From positions 2,356,001 to 2,420,000 of the forward strand of contig JAWHQI010000258.1 in NCBI GenBank assembly GCA_033032865.1: DNA of 64,000 nucleotides, written 5' to 3'. Under the pieces are notes generated by a model. It was given only the letters and a program-made list of their open reading frames with translations, had not been told where the DNA came from and did not search any database. The position numbers and the translations under genes were made by a program. Source of the DNA: Dactylorhiza incarnata (lineage: Eukaryota > Streptophyta > Magnoliopsida > Asparagales > Orchidaceae). Every line of letters begins with the position of its first letter. Positions within the stretch are counted from its first letter, which is position 1. Shown piece after piece: positions 23,401 through 35,400 of the stretch.

Positions 23401-26400
23401 CGAATGTAACGAAACAATGATCAATCGATGTAATGATGTGAACATGTGATATATTATTTTTTATGATGTTTGTTTCCTTAAATCTTCTCTATATTCTTAT
23501 AGCATTATATGAAATGTTATTTTTTATGATGGTACATATGATGTGGAGAGTTTGTTTATATGAAGAGTTTGATGGTCGTCATTACAATTTACATCTTATT
23601 GAATGTGGTGATTGAGATGGTATCTTAGTTTGTTAGTTGTATTTGTTTATATTGATTAATACTTATATTAAAATAATAAAAAAAAAATTAAAAACGTTTC
23701 CCGTATCCGTATTTTTTTTTAAAAATCACGTTTCTCGTATCCGTTTCGTATCGTATCCCGTTTCCGTCCCCATGCAATGTAGTATTTTGAAATGTCTATA
23801 TTTAAAGTAGTCTACAGGTCTCTTGATTAAAAGTAAATAAGTTTTTCTATGCATTCTACAGTTTTATCCTTAAATGTTTTCTATCAAACGATTGTTTTCT
23901 TATTATTTCTCTTTAGATATGCAATGCAGTTCTTGCAGCACGCATCATGAATGCTACACTTGTGTTACCTGAGTTGGATACCAATTCTTTTTGGCATGAT
24001 GAAAGGTATTCATTTTACTCCACTATTTGCATTACTATGCATGTTTTGAATTTTATTCCTATTCTATATGTTATCTTCATTCCATTTGATAATAAATCCC
24101 CAAAACACAAAAATCATGTATCTTAAACTAATTCACGCCTTCTTGGTTAACCATGTCACATTTAATGTTTTATGCAGAGCAACAGTTTGTTTTGGTAATT
24201 AAACTATTTTTTAATATATTTGTCTGTTCATTATGTAATCTTTTTTTGTACTAACTAAGCTCAAATATTTGTACTTCAAATGAAAGTTCTCATTGTTTAT
24301 CTTATTTGGACTGGGCATCCAAATAATTTTTTCTAGCATTTTTCTTATCATAATTCCTGTTTGGATGTCCCAACATTATACTAATGCGAACTTACTACAA
24401 ATAAACCCAGTGGTTTTCCAGGTGTTTATGATGTTGAACATTTCATTAATACTTTACGTTATGACATCCGCATTGTTGAAAAACTTCCTGAAATCACCTC
24501 TCATGGGAAAGCCAAGAAGTTGAAAGCTTTTCAGGTTAACATTCTTAACCCTTCTTGTTTTTAATTTGCATTCACAACATGAAATTTATGTGAAGTTAAA
24601 AGTTTTTCAACAATATGCATTTGAAGCTATACTTTTTCTACATCCAGATTCGCCCACCAAGAGACGCTCCTCTGAGCTGGTATGTCACAGATGCTTTAAA
24701 AAGGATGAAGGAACATGGAGCTATTTACCTGACACCCTTTTCACATCGGATGGCAGAGGAGATTGATGATCCTGAACTCCAGAGATTAAGATGTAGAGTG
24801 AATTATCATGCACTAAGATTCAAGCCACACATCATGAAATTGAGCCGTGACATAGTTAATAAGCTTAGATCACAGGGGCATTTCATGTCGATACACCTCC
24901 GCTTTGAGAAGGATATGCTTGCGTTTGCCGGGTATTCTGTTATGCCAAAATCTTAGTCATAGAATGTTTTCCTATATATGCAAATTTGAACTCCATATAT
25001 ACTTTTTTAGAACATACCAAATTGTTCTTATATTATTTATTCACTATTCTGGTATAAAAATGTGTTCTAGAATCCATCATATTGTGAACCTTGTATTCAA
25101 ACATCCTTTGTACTCCATTTTAATCCGTACATCCAATTTTGAACTTTACCTACTCAGGCATCTTATGGACATCCATGTCTTTTCAAGACTAGAGCTATTT
25201 AATACTAATGACCTGCTTCCTTAGTTGTCACACTAGTGTTGCGGCAAAGCCTATCTTAGCAGTTTTATATAAGAAGCACTTCGTTGCTGTAGCTGCTGAT
25301 GCTTCAAACTATTATGTGCAGTGCCATAAGTAATATCTTTATCAAAATGTTTTGATTCACACAGTAACTTATGAAAATTTTGAAATATATCTGTGGAAAA
25401 AAAGAGTGAAAACTTCTATATATATTAATCATGTATTACAACAAGTATTTGTACACTTATATAGGAAAAGAGAGGGAAGTGGAAATCCCATTCTAAGATG
25501 TGGGACTAAAAGAACTACAAAGAGAGTGGGCCTAGCTGGGCCTTCATTATTGGGCCTTTTTACATGATTTCTTTAACACTCCCCCACAAGCTGGAGCATA
25601 CAGATCGTAGGCACCAAGCTTGGACAGGTAGAGCCTTTGTGAGAATGTCAGCTACTTGCTCGGCAGCAGGAACATGTTTTAACTCCAGTTTCCTCAGTTG
25701 TACCTTCTCCCGAATGAAGTGGCAGTCGACTTCGATGTGTTTGGTGTGTTCATGAAAAACATGATTTTTGGCAATATGTATAGTAGCTTGACTGTCACAA
25801 TTAGTGGCTGGTGAGGGAAGTTTTACACCAATGTCACCGAGAAGACTTTCTAACATGGTGAGCTCGGACACAACAAAAGCCATTGCCCGATACTCAGCTT
25901 CGGCGGACGAGCGAGCAACCACTGACTGCTTCTTGCTACACCAGGTGATAAGGTGTCCACCAAAGTATGTACAATATCCACTTGTGGAACGACGATCATC
26001 CAATGAGCCAGCATAGTCAGCTTCAGAGTATGCAGTAAGAGATAAGGTAGATGAAGAACGCTTGTATACAAGTCCTTGTCCAGGAGCTGTCTTTAAGTAT
26101 CGAAGGATGCGCTCAACCGCCTGAAGATGAGAGATACGTGGAGCATCCATAAATCGACTAACAACGCCAACAACAAAGGATATATCAGGCCTTGTAACAG
26201 TGAGATATATCAGTTTCCCCATAAGGCGTTGATAGTACTCCGGATTTGGAAGCAGTAGATCGGAGTCTGAGGCATGAGCACAGACCACAGAGCTTGTGAT
26301 TGACATCCATAGGAGTGTCAGCAGGCTTGCAACCAGAGTAGCCAGCATCACGAAGCAAATCAAGGCAGTATTTTCGTTGAGACAGAAAAGACCATCAGGA

Positions 26401-29400
26401 CGCCGAGCTACTTCGATACCAAGAAAGTACCGAATGTTTCCCAGGTCTTTAGTTTGAAAGACCGAGGCCAAATGTTGTTTGATCATATGTATTCCATGGA
26501 GATCATCTCCCGTTATCAAAATATCATCAACATATACCAGGAGAATCACAGTGCCCGTCGGTCTATGCTGAGTGAATAGAGAGAAGTCAGCCGAGCTTCG
26601 AGTGAACCCAACATCACGAACAACCTGACTGAACCTGTCAAACCATGCTCGGGGAGACTGTTTGAGACCATAAAGAGATTTCTTTAGACGACATACAAGA
26701 GACTCCCCCGTGGTCTCAAACCCGGGAGGTTGTTGCATGTAGACAGTTTCCTGTAAATCACCATTGAGAAAGGCATTCTTGACATCCAATTGATGCAGCG
26801 GCCAATGTCAATGAACAACGAGAGATTATAACACGAACAATGTTCAACTTGGCGACAGGAGAGAAAGTTTCATCATAATCCAGGCCTTGTTGTTGAGTAA
26901 AGACACGAGCAACAAGACGAGCCTTGAGACGTTGAATTGTCCCATCAGGGCCATGCTTGATGGCAAAGACCCACTCACATCCCACACAAGTCTGGCCAGG
27001 AGGAAGAGAGACAAGATCCCAAGTGTGATTTGCCCAAAGAGCCGTCATTTCCTCATCCATGGCTGCCCGCCATCCTGAATGTTGAAGAGCCTCCTGTAAA
27101 GAGTTAGAGGCGGAAATAGAGGAGAGAGAAGTTGCACATTCTCGGAGTTCCGGAGAGAGGCGATGTAAGGATACATAGTTTACCAGGGGGTGAGCCGTAG
27201 AAGCAGGTGCCGGATCTTCAGGCCGCAAGCTATCATTGGTAGAGGGCACCTGTTTTAGAGCATCCGACGTTGGAGAGCGACGAGTGTAGACACGAAGAAG
27301 AGGTGGTTTGGTGGTGATGGGAGTCAGTGTGGGAGTAGTGGCGGTAGTTGAGAAGTAACTGGAATAGTAGGACGAGGGATGGTAGGAGGTGTTGGAAGAG
27401 TGATAGGGCTGTTCTTCGAGGAAAGTGACATCGACAAATGTAACAACCTTCCGATCAATAGAAAAATAACAGACATAACATTTTTGAGTGCGAGAGTAAC
27501 CGACAAACATATACTTGGTAGCGCGAGGAGCAAGCTTGTCTGTGGATGGACCAAGATTGTGAACTTAACAAGTGCAGCCGAAGACACGAGGTGTGATAGT
27601 AAAGGGTGGGGTGGAGGGAAACAAAAGGCTAAAGGGGGTCGCAAAGTTGAGAAGAGAGGAGGGCATGTGGTTGATGAGGTAACAAGCTGTGGACACCGCG
27701 AAATGCCAATACACTTTGGGAACCTGAATTTGAAACATCATGGAGCGAGCGACCTCAAAGAGGTGACGTTTTTTTCGTTCAGCTACCCCATTTTGTTGTG
27801 GGGTATACACACATGAGGTTTGGTGGATAATCCCAAACTCAGCACATAGATTGGTGAACATGTTATCGGTGTATTCTCGCGCATTGTCGGTTCTGATAGT
27901 TTTAACGGTGGTGGAGAATTGGTTGCGGGTTTCAGTAATAAAAGCACGAAATACACGAGTTATTTCAACACAATCATGAAGTAAATATAACCATATCATG
28001 CGAGAGTAATCATCAATAAACGTAATGAAATAACGACACCCAGAGCTACTTGTTACTTTATAAGGTCCCCAAATATCCGAATGAACTAACATAAAAGGAG
28101 CATCACTCCGAGTACAATGAGGAGAAAAATAAGAAAGATGTTGTTTGTCGAAGATGCAGGACTCGCAGGTGAAGTCGTTGAGGGAGAGATCTGGAAGAGC
28201 TTTCTTGAGTATTGGAAGAGGGGCATGTCCAAGGCGCCGATGCCAGTCAATAGTAATAACAGAAGAGAGAATCGTAGGGGGGAGTACCAGAGTGTATAGC
28301 TCATTCGTCAGTTTCCCTTTACCAATGATAGTCTGCGTCCTTCGATCCTGCACAACAGAAGAGGTGGAAGAAAATGTTACGTAGCAATCAAGGTCTTGAG
28401 TGAGCTGACTAATAGAGAGAAGATTAAACGGAGATCCCAGAACATGTAGAACCGAGCGAAGAGAGATGGAGTGAGTAAGAGGCTCGTCGGCTGATCCAGA
28501 AATCGGAGTGGTGTCCCCATTGGCCACAGTAATGTACTTCAGATGTTCAGAGTTCGTGTAGTGAGAAGGTTGCTTCGGGGTAATATGGTGTGTTGCTCCG
28601 GAATCCATAATCCAAGATGAACTATGGGAGAGACAGGAGATACCTTCATCGGAGACAGATGCCACTGAACTGGAGGAACGGCTGAGCATCCCTTTAATTT
28701 GCTGGAGTTGGGTGCGCAAGGCATCAATGTCGGTTTGATTGTTGGTGGGAGCATTGATGACAATAGAGGTCTGCGGAGGTTGTGGCAGACCATGCTTACG
28801 ATAACACGTGGCCTCGAGGTGACCATCCCGACCATAGTAAGTACATTTAAAGGGAGTACGACTGTTTCGACCCTTACCCCGAGAAGAGGTCCGACCTCCA
28901 CGAGAGGATGGAGGAGTAGAGTGAGGTGGAGAAGACTTCTGGAGCAAAGCCGAAGAGAGGTTTCCGGGAGCATCAGGGGGGGTGACCTTCAAAAACATGG
29001 AGCACACATCCGACAAAGACGGAATTGTGGAGGAGGAGAGGATTTGAGCCCGGATGCTGTGGAGATAAGGTGGAACACGTGCCATCATCATGGCAATGCC
29101 AACTGCTTCTTTTTGAGTACGTTGAGCAGCGATATCGGTAGTAGGAGGCTGATGCTGAAGCCAGGCTTCTACTAAAGTTTTGGATCGCGCAACAAATGAA
29201 GTGAGATCGCCAGTCACCCTCGGGTCAAGACACTGAAGGTCCGTGATGATGTCAAAGAGATGTTGCAAGTTGTCCTTGCCAGAATAAAAGGAGTGCAGTT
29301 CCTCCAACATAGCTTTATCCGTCTCATGATACATAGTCATACGATATGGTTCACTGTTCATCGAATTTAAAATCCAGGATTGGACACGACCGTCATCACG

Positions 29401-32400
29401 TTGCCATTCCTCGGTGGGCTCAGATGGAGTGGCTTTTGTCAGATGATGAAGGAGACCTTTTGGCTGGAGAACACGACGAACTGAGTGCATCCATTCAACA
29501 CAATTCTTCTTCCCATTAAGGGAGATAGTGGTGATCCGAAGCTCATCACGAACTTCAGGAAGAGGAACCGTAACACGGGCCGGAAGAGACGGAGCATTGT
29601 TCTCGGCCATTGAAGAGCACGACAGCGGTCAAGAGAGCACGACAGCGGAGAAACCGGCGAGCAGGAGCAGCGCAGCGGTCAGAAGAGCTCGCGGCGTTCA
29701 GAAGAGTTCGCGGGCAGGTCGCTGTTAAGAGAGCTTGCGGCGGTCAGAAGAGCTCGCGGGCAGGAGAGCTCCCAGCGGTCAGGAAGGCACACGATCGGGA
29801 GAGCTCGCGGCGAACAGAAGAGCTCGCAGCTAATAGAAGAGCTCGTGGGCAGGAGAGCTCCCGACGGTTAGGAAGGCACGCGATCAGAGAGAGCTCGCGG
29901 CGAACAGAAGAGCTTGCAGGCAGGAGAGCTCCCGACGGTCTGGAAGGTACGCGATCAGAGGAGCTCGCGGAGGTCAGAAGAGCTCGCGGTATCGTGGTCT
30001 CGCGGTCTCGCAGAGCCGGAGATCTAAAGCAGTTCTGCTATCAGGGAGATCGCGGTAAAGATGGGCAGAGACGCCAGCGGGCAGGCAGAGAAGCAGGCGG
30101 TCTTGCAAAGGCGGACAGGCGGTCTCGGTAGCAGAGCTGAAGACAGCCGCGGGTAGGAAAAAAACGAGACCGCAGGAGAGGAGCGGTCACTGAACCGATG
30201 GGCCCCAGCTGGCAGAGAAGAGGGTATAAAAGGAGGAGGTGCAACTAAGAGAGCAGGAGAAAAAAAACTCCAGATGGAGGGAGCAAGGGCTGCGGTCACA
30301 GGAAAAGTGACCGCAGGAAGCAGGAGCTGCGGTCACAGGAAAAAGTGACCGTAGGAAATGGCGAGCCTGTGTCACAGGAAAAAGTGACAGTAGGAAATGG
30401 CGAGCCTAGGAATCAGGAAAATAAAACATGTACCGCGCGAAATTCTAAGACCGATTTCGCTCTGATACCATGTGGAAAAAAAGAGTGAAAACTCTTATAT
30501 ATATTAATCATGTATTACAATTTACAACAAGTATTTATACACTTATATAGGAAAAAGAGGGGAGAGAAAATCTCATTCTAAGATGTGGGACTAAAAGAAC
30601 TGCAAAGAGAGTGTGCCTAGCTGGACCTTCATTATTGGGCCTTTTTACATGATTTCTTTAACAATATCCTTGAGTATTGGTTGGAACTAATATCCTAACT
30701 AACTTCAAAGAATTCATTCTTTTCCTGCGTCATGGAATTTGCAGTGTTTAATAATGGAGTCAGTGAATTCAAATTTCATTTTCATATATATATAATATAT
30801 ATAAGGGAAAAATACTCTTTGGCTAAACATTCATCTTTCCAATTTTACTCCTTCTTTATTACTGTTTTTTATAATTGAGTTTAATTTTACTTCTGCTTTA
30901 TTACTGCATTTTTGTATTGGTTTTTTTTACGGGGATGGCGAACAACAGATGTACTATCGCGTCGGGACACAGGGGAACCCCGTGCACAACTGCTTGTATA
31001 TTTATATATATCAATGGATGCTTTTTCTGCATTACATTTACAAATTATGTCTGTTATGTTATCAATTGATCCTGGCACGACATAAAACTAACTAGGAGCG
31101 GTCAATTTTGAAATGGTTATATTGGAACAATGAAGCATTCAATTAAGATCAAGCCGTTAAAATGTATAGTAAATTGTATACATACATCATAAGAAGCATA
31201 TCATAATTAATATAACTTATTATAACTTAGAGTTACCGTTAAGTGGTTAAAATGGTGAAGTGTAGAGTATGCCTTGGAAACTTAAGGTAAATTTTATAAA
31301 ATTGTTATTAGGCTGACGATGCAGTTTGGGCCTAAATACTTGACAATAAAAAAGTTAATGATACTTATAATGAGTGTGGTAGGAATGTGCGAAAAAGCTA
31401 AAAAAGATCAACTAAAGAATTATTATATTAGAAACAATGAGATTGATATTTATTGAAGATAAGATGATATGAAGTAGTCCTTATATCTCCTAAAATGAGT
31501 ATGGATTCATATGGTTGTATTGGGTCAAAAACTAAATATACTAAGGGTTTGGATAGCTGTTCGAATCACTGAACTACGTATTTTCCTCCTATTCATTCTT
31601 ATCTCAGAGTGAGGTCGATGACGCTAGGTGAGCGCAGCTTCTGTTTCTTTTCTCATTGATGCCTTCTACATGGTTTCCAGATTGTGGACGATGTTGTTGG
31701 CCTTGCCGATTTGTATCATTGATGAACGACTGATGCGACTAATGTGACACTAGGAGACGCAAACACATCCTAATGTCCCTCTATTTACTTTATTTTATTT
31801 TCAGCATGGTCTTTTTTATTATTTTATTTCCCGCACATTTTTCGTTCCCGCTCATTTTATTTAGGCACACATGTTTTGTATTTTGAAGATGACTTATTGG
31901 ATTGACCGACCAATAAGACAATAAATAAACAGGTCTTTTGAGAGAGTACTTCAAAAAAGTAGCTTTGGATAAAGAGAATTCTCAACCTTTGCCCCACCCC
32001 AGCCTCCAACAACCCATCTATTATCGAGGATTTCTAGTCGAAGCTCCAGCCTAAACACAACTGCCTTCTCAACCCACTCGTATGGATCGTTCACAACTCT
32101 CAGGCCACCCGATTTATGATAGAATTTCCGCCCGGTCTATTTGGCTCACTTCAGTTAACCGGGATCAGAAGCTTTATTCAGGCCACCCTAGAATGTAATG
32201 TAGCTTGTAACTAGAATTCAAAATGTCGATCTAAAACTGTTCCACTACCGTCATGTTGCTGAATAACCAAGACATGAGTAAACTCCTCCAAGATAAGTCT
32301 GAAAGGTAAATGGGATGTGGGAGACTTTGGGCTGTGGTAGGTAGGTGGACAAAGCACGGATCCTTCGCTGCAACTCATAACCTGCAAGTAACATCTTTTT

Positions 32401-35400
32401 CCCGAAAGATGCAGGAAACTCATCTCCTTTGAAAAAATATAACCCCCAGGGATAAAATCCGCCATGGAGCTATAATTTTCCGAAGATGCTTGCAACTTGT
32501 TAGCTATAATTCGTGTATATCATTTAATTTATCAATAAAATTCAGAGCATTAAAGAGACGTGTATCATAAAGTGAGAAGGAAAGAGGAAAAATCAAAGAA
32601 GGTACGTGGCAAACAGGCTCAACATGAGGAATCATTAACCCATGTTGCATCATACACTCTTCTGTCAGACACATACATGCGTCTATGAGACCTAAATTAA
32701 ACACCTCCATTTTATCATTCGATTAAGTCCGGTGAGTGCCATAAAATTTAATTTTGATCCCAAATTTATCCTTTAAAATTTCCCATAGAAAACCTTTAAA
32801 GTGCGTGTTCTTGTGAGGAGTGAACATCAAAGGGGTACTCTTTATCTTCTTAACATGATGACGTCAAAGTAGACCAACAATATCACGATGAAATTCAACG
32901 CGTTCACCTATAATCGAATGATAATGGAGTGAAATGAAAATGCGGTCGACAAATATAAAATCGATATAGTGAGGTGTCTAAGATAAGTGGTCATCAGATG
33001 TAATGCGGGCAAACTCAGAAATACAAGATGATGCATCAATAACCGATATAGGTGGCATCAAGTAATGGCACATCAGGATCACATTTTTCTTCCTGGAGTG
33101 GGGGTCCAGACTAAAGTGTAGTGGTGAATGAAAAAGGCGTAGTGGAATCAGTTGGAGGTGAGATAGTTGATTGTGAGATCCTCTCGTGTGCCCTTGAAAC
33201 AAAATAGTTCTTCTAGGGAAGAAGAGCAATCCAACGCCCATGATTGTCGAAGGAATGATAGTTCCTCGTGCCATCATGCATGATCGTATTGTCAAGATCA
33301 TCCTAACAAGATGTGGCAGAAATCAATGGCGGTGACATGCCATAATACTTTATCCTGACATGTGCTTCCTATAGAAAACTCTACGAGATAGTGGTGGGTA
33401 ACATGTATAGTCAAATGGTTATTAACTCCAGATGAGCTGTATGGTTGTTCCACCATACATTGAGAAACAAAGTTCTCCATACTACCACTGTCAATGATAA
33501 TGAAACAAAACTATCACTGAATGCTTGCAGTAGTGCGAAAAATATCGTTCCTCCTATGATCATCCTCAATGGACTCGCTAGGGGGTAAACAAGCTATAAC
33601 GAAGGACAAAGATTAAGTGATCAACATGCTCTCCTTCTACTTCTAATACATCTTCAGTCTCGGGCTTGAGTTCAGGATTGGAGTCACTACTGTAAATTTC
33701 ATGGTCATCAGTAGAACTAATAATAGCGACGAAGTGGCATCGCCGACACTCAAATGATTTGCACCCGGCTCCATACATTTGAAGCATCGAAACCAGTGTT
33801 GGGCTTAGACCCAATGCTCTTCTTACCTGAGAGGGGTTAGTGGGAGGGGTTGGGGTCCCAATAGTGATGTGAGGGCGAGGGGAATCTAATATCCTAGCAG
33901 TGGGGGCAGTGGTGACGCTTGATGAAGGTTTATCAGTGGACCTAAGTCCGGATATCCACTTATGTAAGGACTCTACTCTATGGGCTTTACTAGAGATTTC
34001 GCCTAAGTCGTGATAATCGTGCAGCTCTAGTTGGTCCCGGATGGAATAACGTAACACATTTAGGTAACAGGATGCAGTCATGTCATCTTCCTCGCAAAGG
34101 TTGAGTTGAGACTGAAGGACGATGAATTCATTGGTGTACTTGTCCATCGATGACTTCTCCTGTCGTAGATTATGGAATCTACGACATAGTTTGGAGATAA
34201 TCTGGGGTAATAGATTGCTTCCTAAGTTGGGACTTGAACTTAACACATGAAGGGGGCATCCTGATAGGGCCTCACATTTGGGATCTAGTTTGCTGCCGGG
34301 CAATGTAGAAATTCTGGAGGAGGTTGGAGTTCCCCTTCTTGGACCCTCAGGAACTTATATCGACGATGAAGGATGACCGGCGGCGGAAGGAGTTGTTCCG
34401 GTGGAGGGTGGCTCAAGAACGGTTGGCGTCGGCGCGTGAGCGGGCGCACGGCTAGGGTAGCGGGTCGGGAGAGGAGACCGTGAGATAGAAAAAAGTTGAG
34501 GAGAGAGAGAGAGAAGAGAATTGATTAAACCTTTGCATAATCACAATCCAAGCAACCCTCCCCTATATCCTGGTGGGCTCAAATGCAAACAAACATTAAG
34601 TTCTCAAATGCCCCCTTACTGGGCTTAACACCATATGAGGTCAAAAATAAAATGTGATGATAACAAAGCACAAAACTAGAAGACACAAAATACTAGCGAT
34701 GCTAAATTAATCCTTGCGTGGTTTTGCGCGACACTAGTATGTGACTCCCCAACATTGATCCGCAACATTTCCTCCCTTGTCGACATCAAGCTTGTCCCAC
34801 CGTTGTGGTGGTAGTTGGACCAAGGGTTCTGGGGGCGGCACTCCAATGAACGGCTTTAACTGAGGTTGTGAATCTGGGCATTAGGTGGGAGTTAGAGGTG
34901 ATATGCCATTTCGCTGATACGCTGCAAAACTTCAAACGGGCCATAAAAATTGGGGCCCAACTTATGGTAAGGGCTCTTGGCGTCTTGGCGACTGATGTCT
35001 GATGGTATGGTCGGTGTTTCAGCCACACCCTATCCTCAGGTGCGAAGAAGAGCTCGCGATGGCCCCGGTTGATGATGAGGACCAATTTTGAGCTCCCTTA
35101 TCTAGGAGGTCTGGGGTTCAAGCCCCAACCTCAACAACCCGCCACTGGAATTAGCGGTTGCGGCCATTTAGATCCGTGGAGAGGGGTTGGGGCTTGAACC
35201 ACTCCGGGCACGATACAACAAGCAAGTACATGCGTGATCATAGATAACAAGATGCACGATAAATAAATAAACGTGCGCGAATACATGTGCTACACAAATA
35301 AAAATGCGGGAAATAAAATACAACAAATATGCGACTTTGGTTGCATCATTCGTTATATATGTAACAAGCTTAGTTTTTATGGTTTCTGAGCCGAGGTCGC

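Larger units (their letters stand above)
21100..23785 (+). mobile_element. hAT-superfamily DNA transposon remnant (boundaries approximate)
   Basis: The element carries a broken transposase (DUF659 core and hAT C-terminal dimerisation region) inside intron 2. Near its ends an inverted motif is visible: ggaaacgtgatttt at about 21147 and aaaaatcacgtttc near 23717, each within sequence rich in gatacg/cgtatc phrases. The exact tips and the 8-bp target duplication expected of hAT elements could not be read. It does not interrupt a coding exon of the host gene. Confidence 0.8.
25392..30663 (-). mobile_element. Ty1/copia LTR retrotransposon, full length, few coding breaks
   Basis: Two LTRs (25392-25578 and 30471-30663) with TG...CA ends flank a - strand gag-pol in copia order: Gag, protease, integrase, RT, RNase H. 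The target duplication ATATC is perfect (25387-25391 and 30664-30668). A primer site and a polypurine tract sit at the expected places. Coding is broken by one stop, one frameshift near 26800 and a short shifted patch near 26300. It is the best-preserved element in the window and lies in intron 5 of the O-fucosyltransferase gene, antisense to it. Confidence 0.97.
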
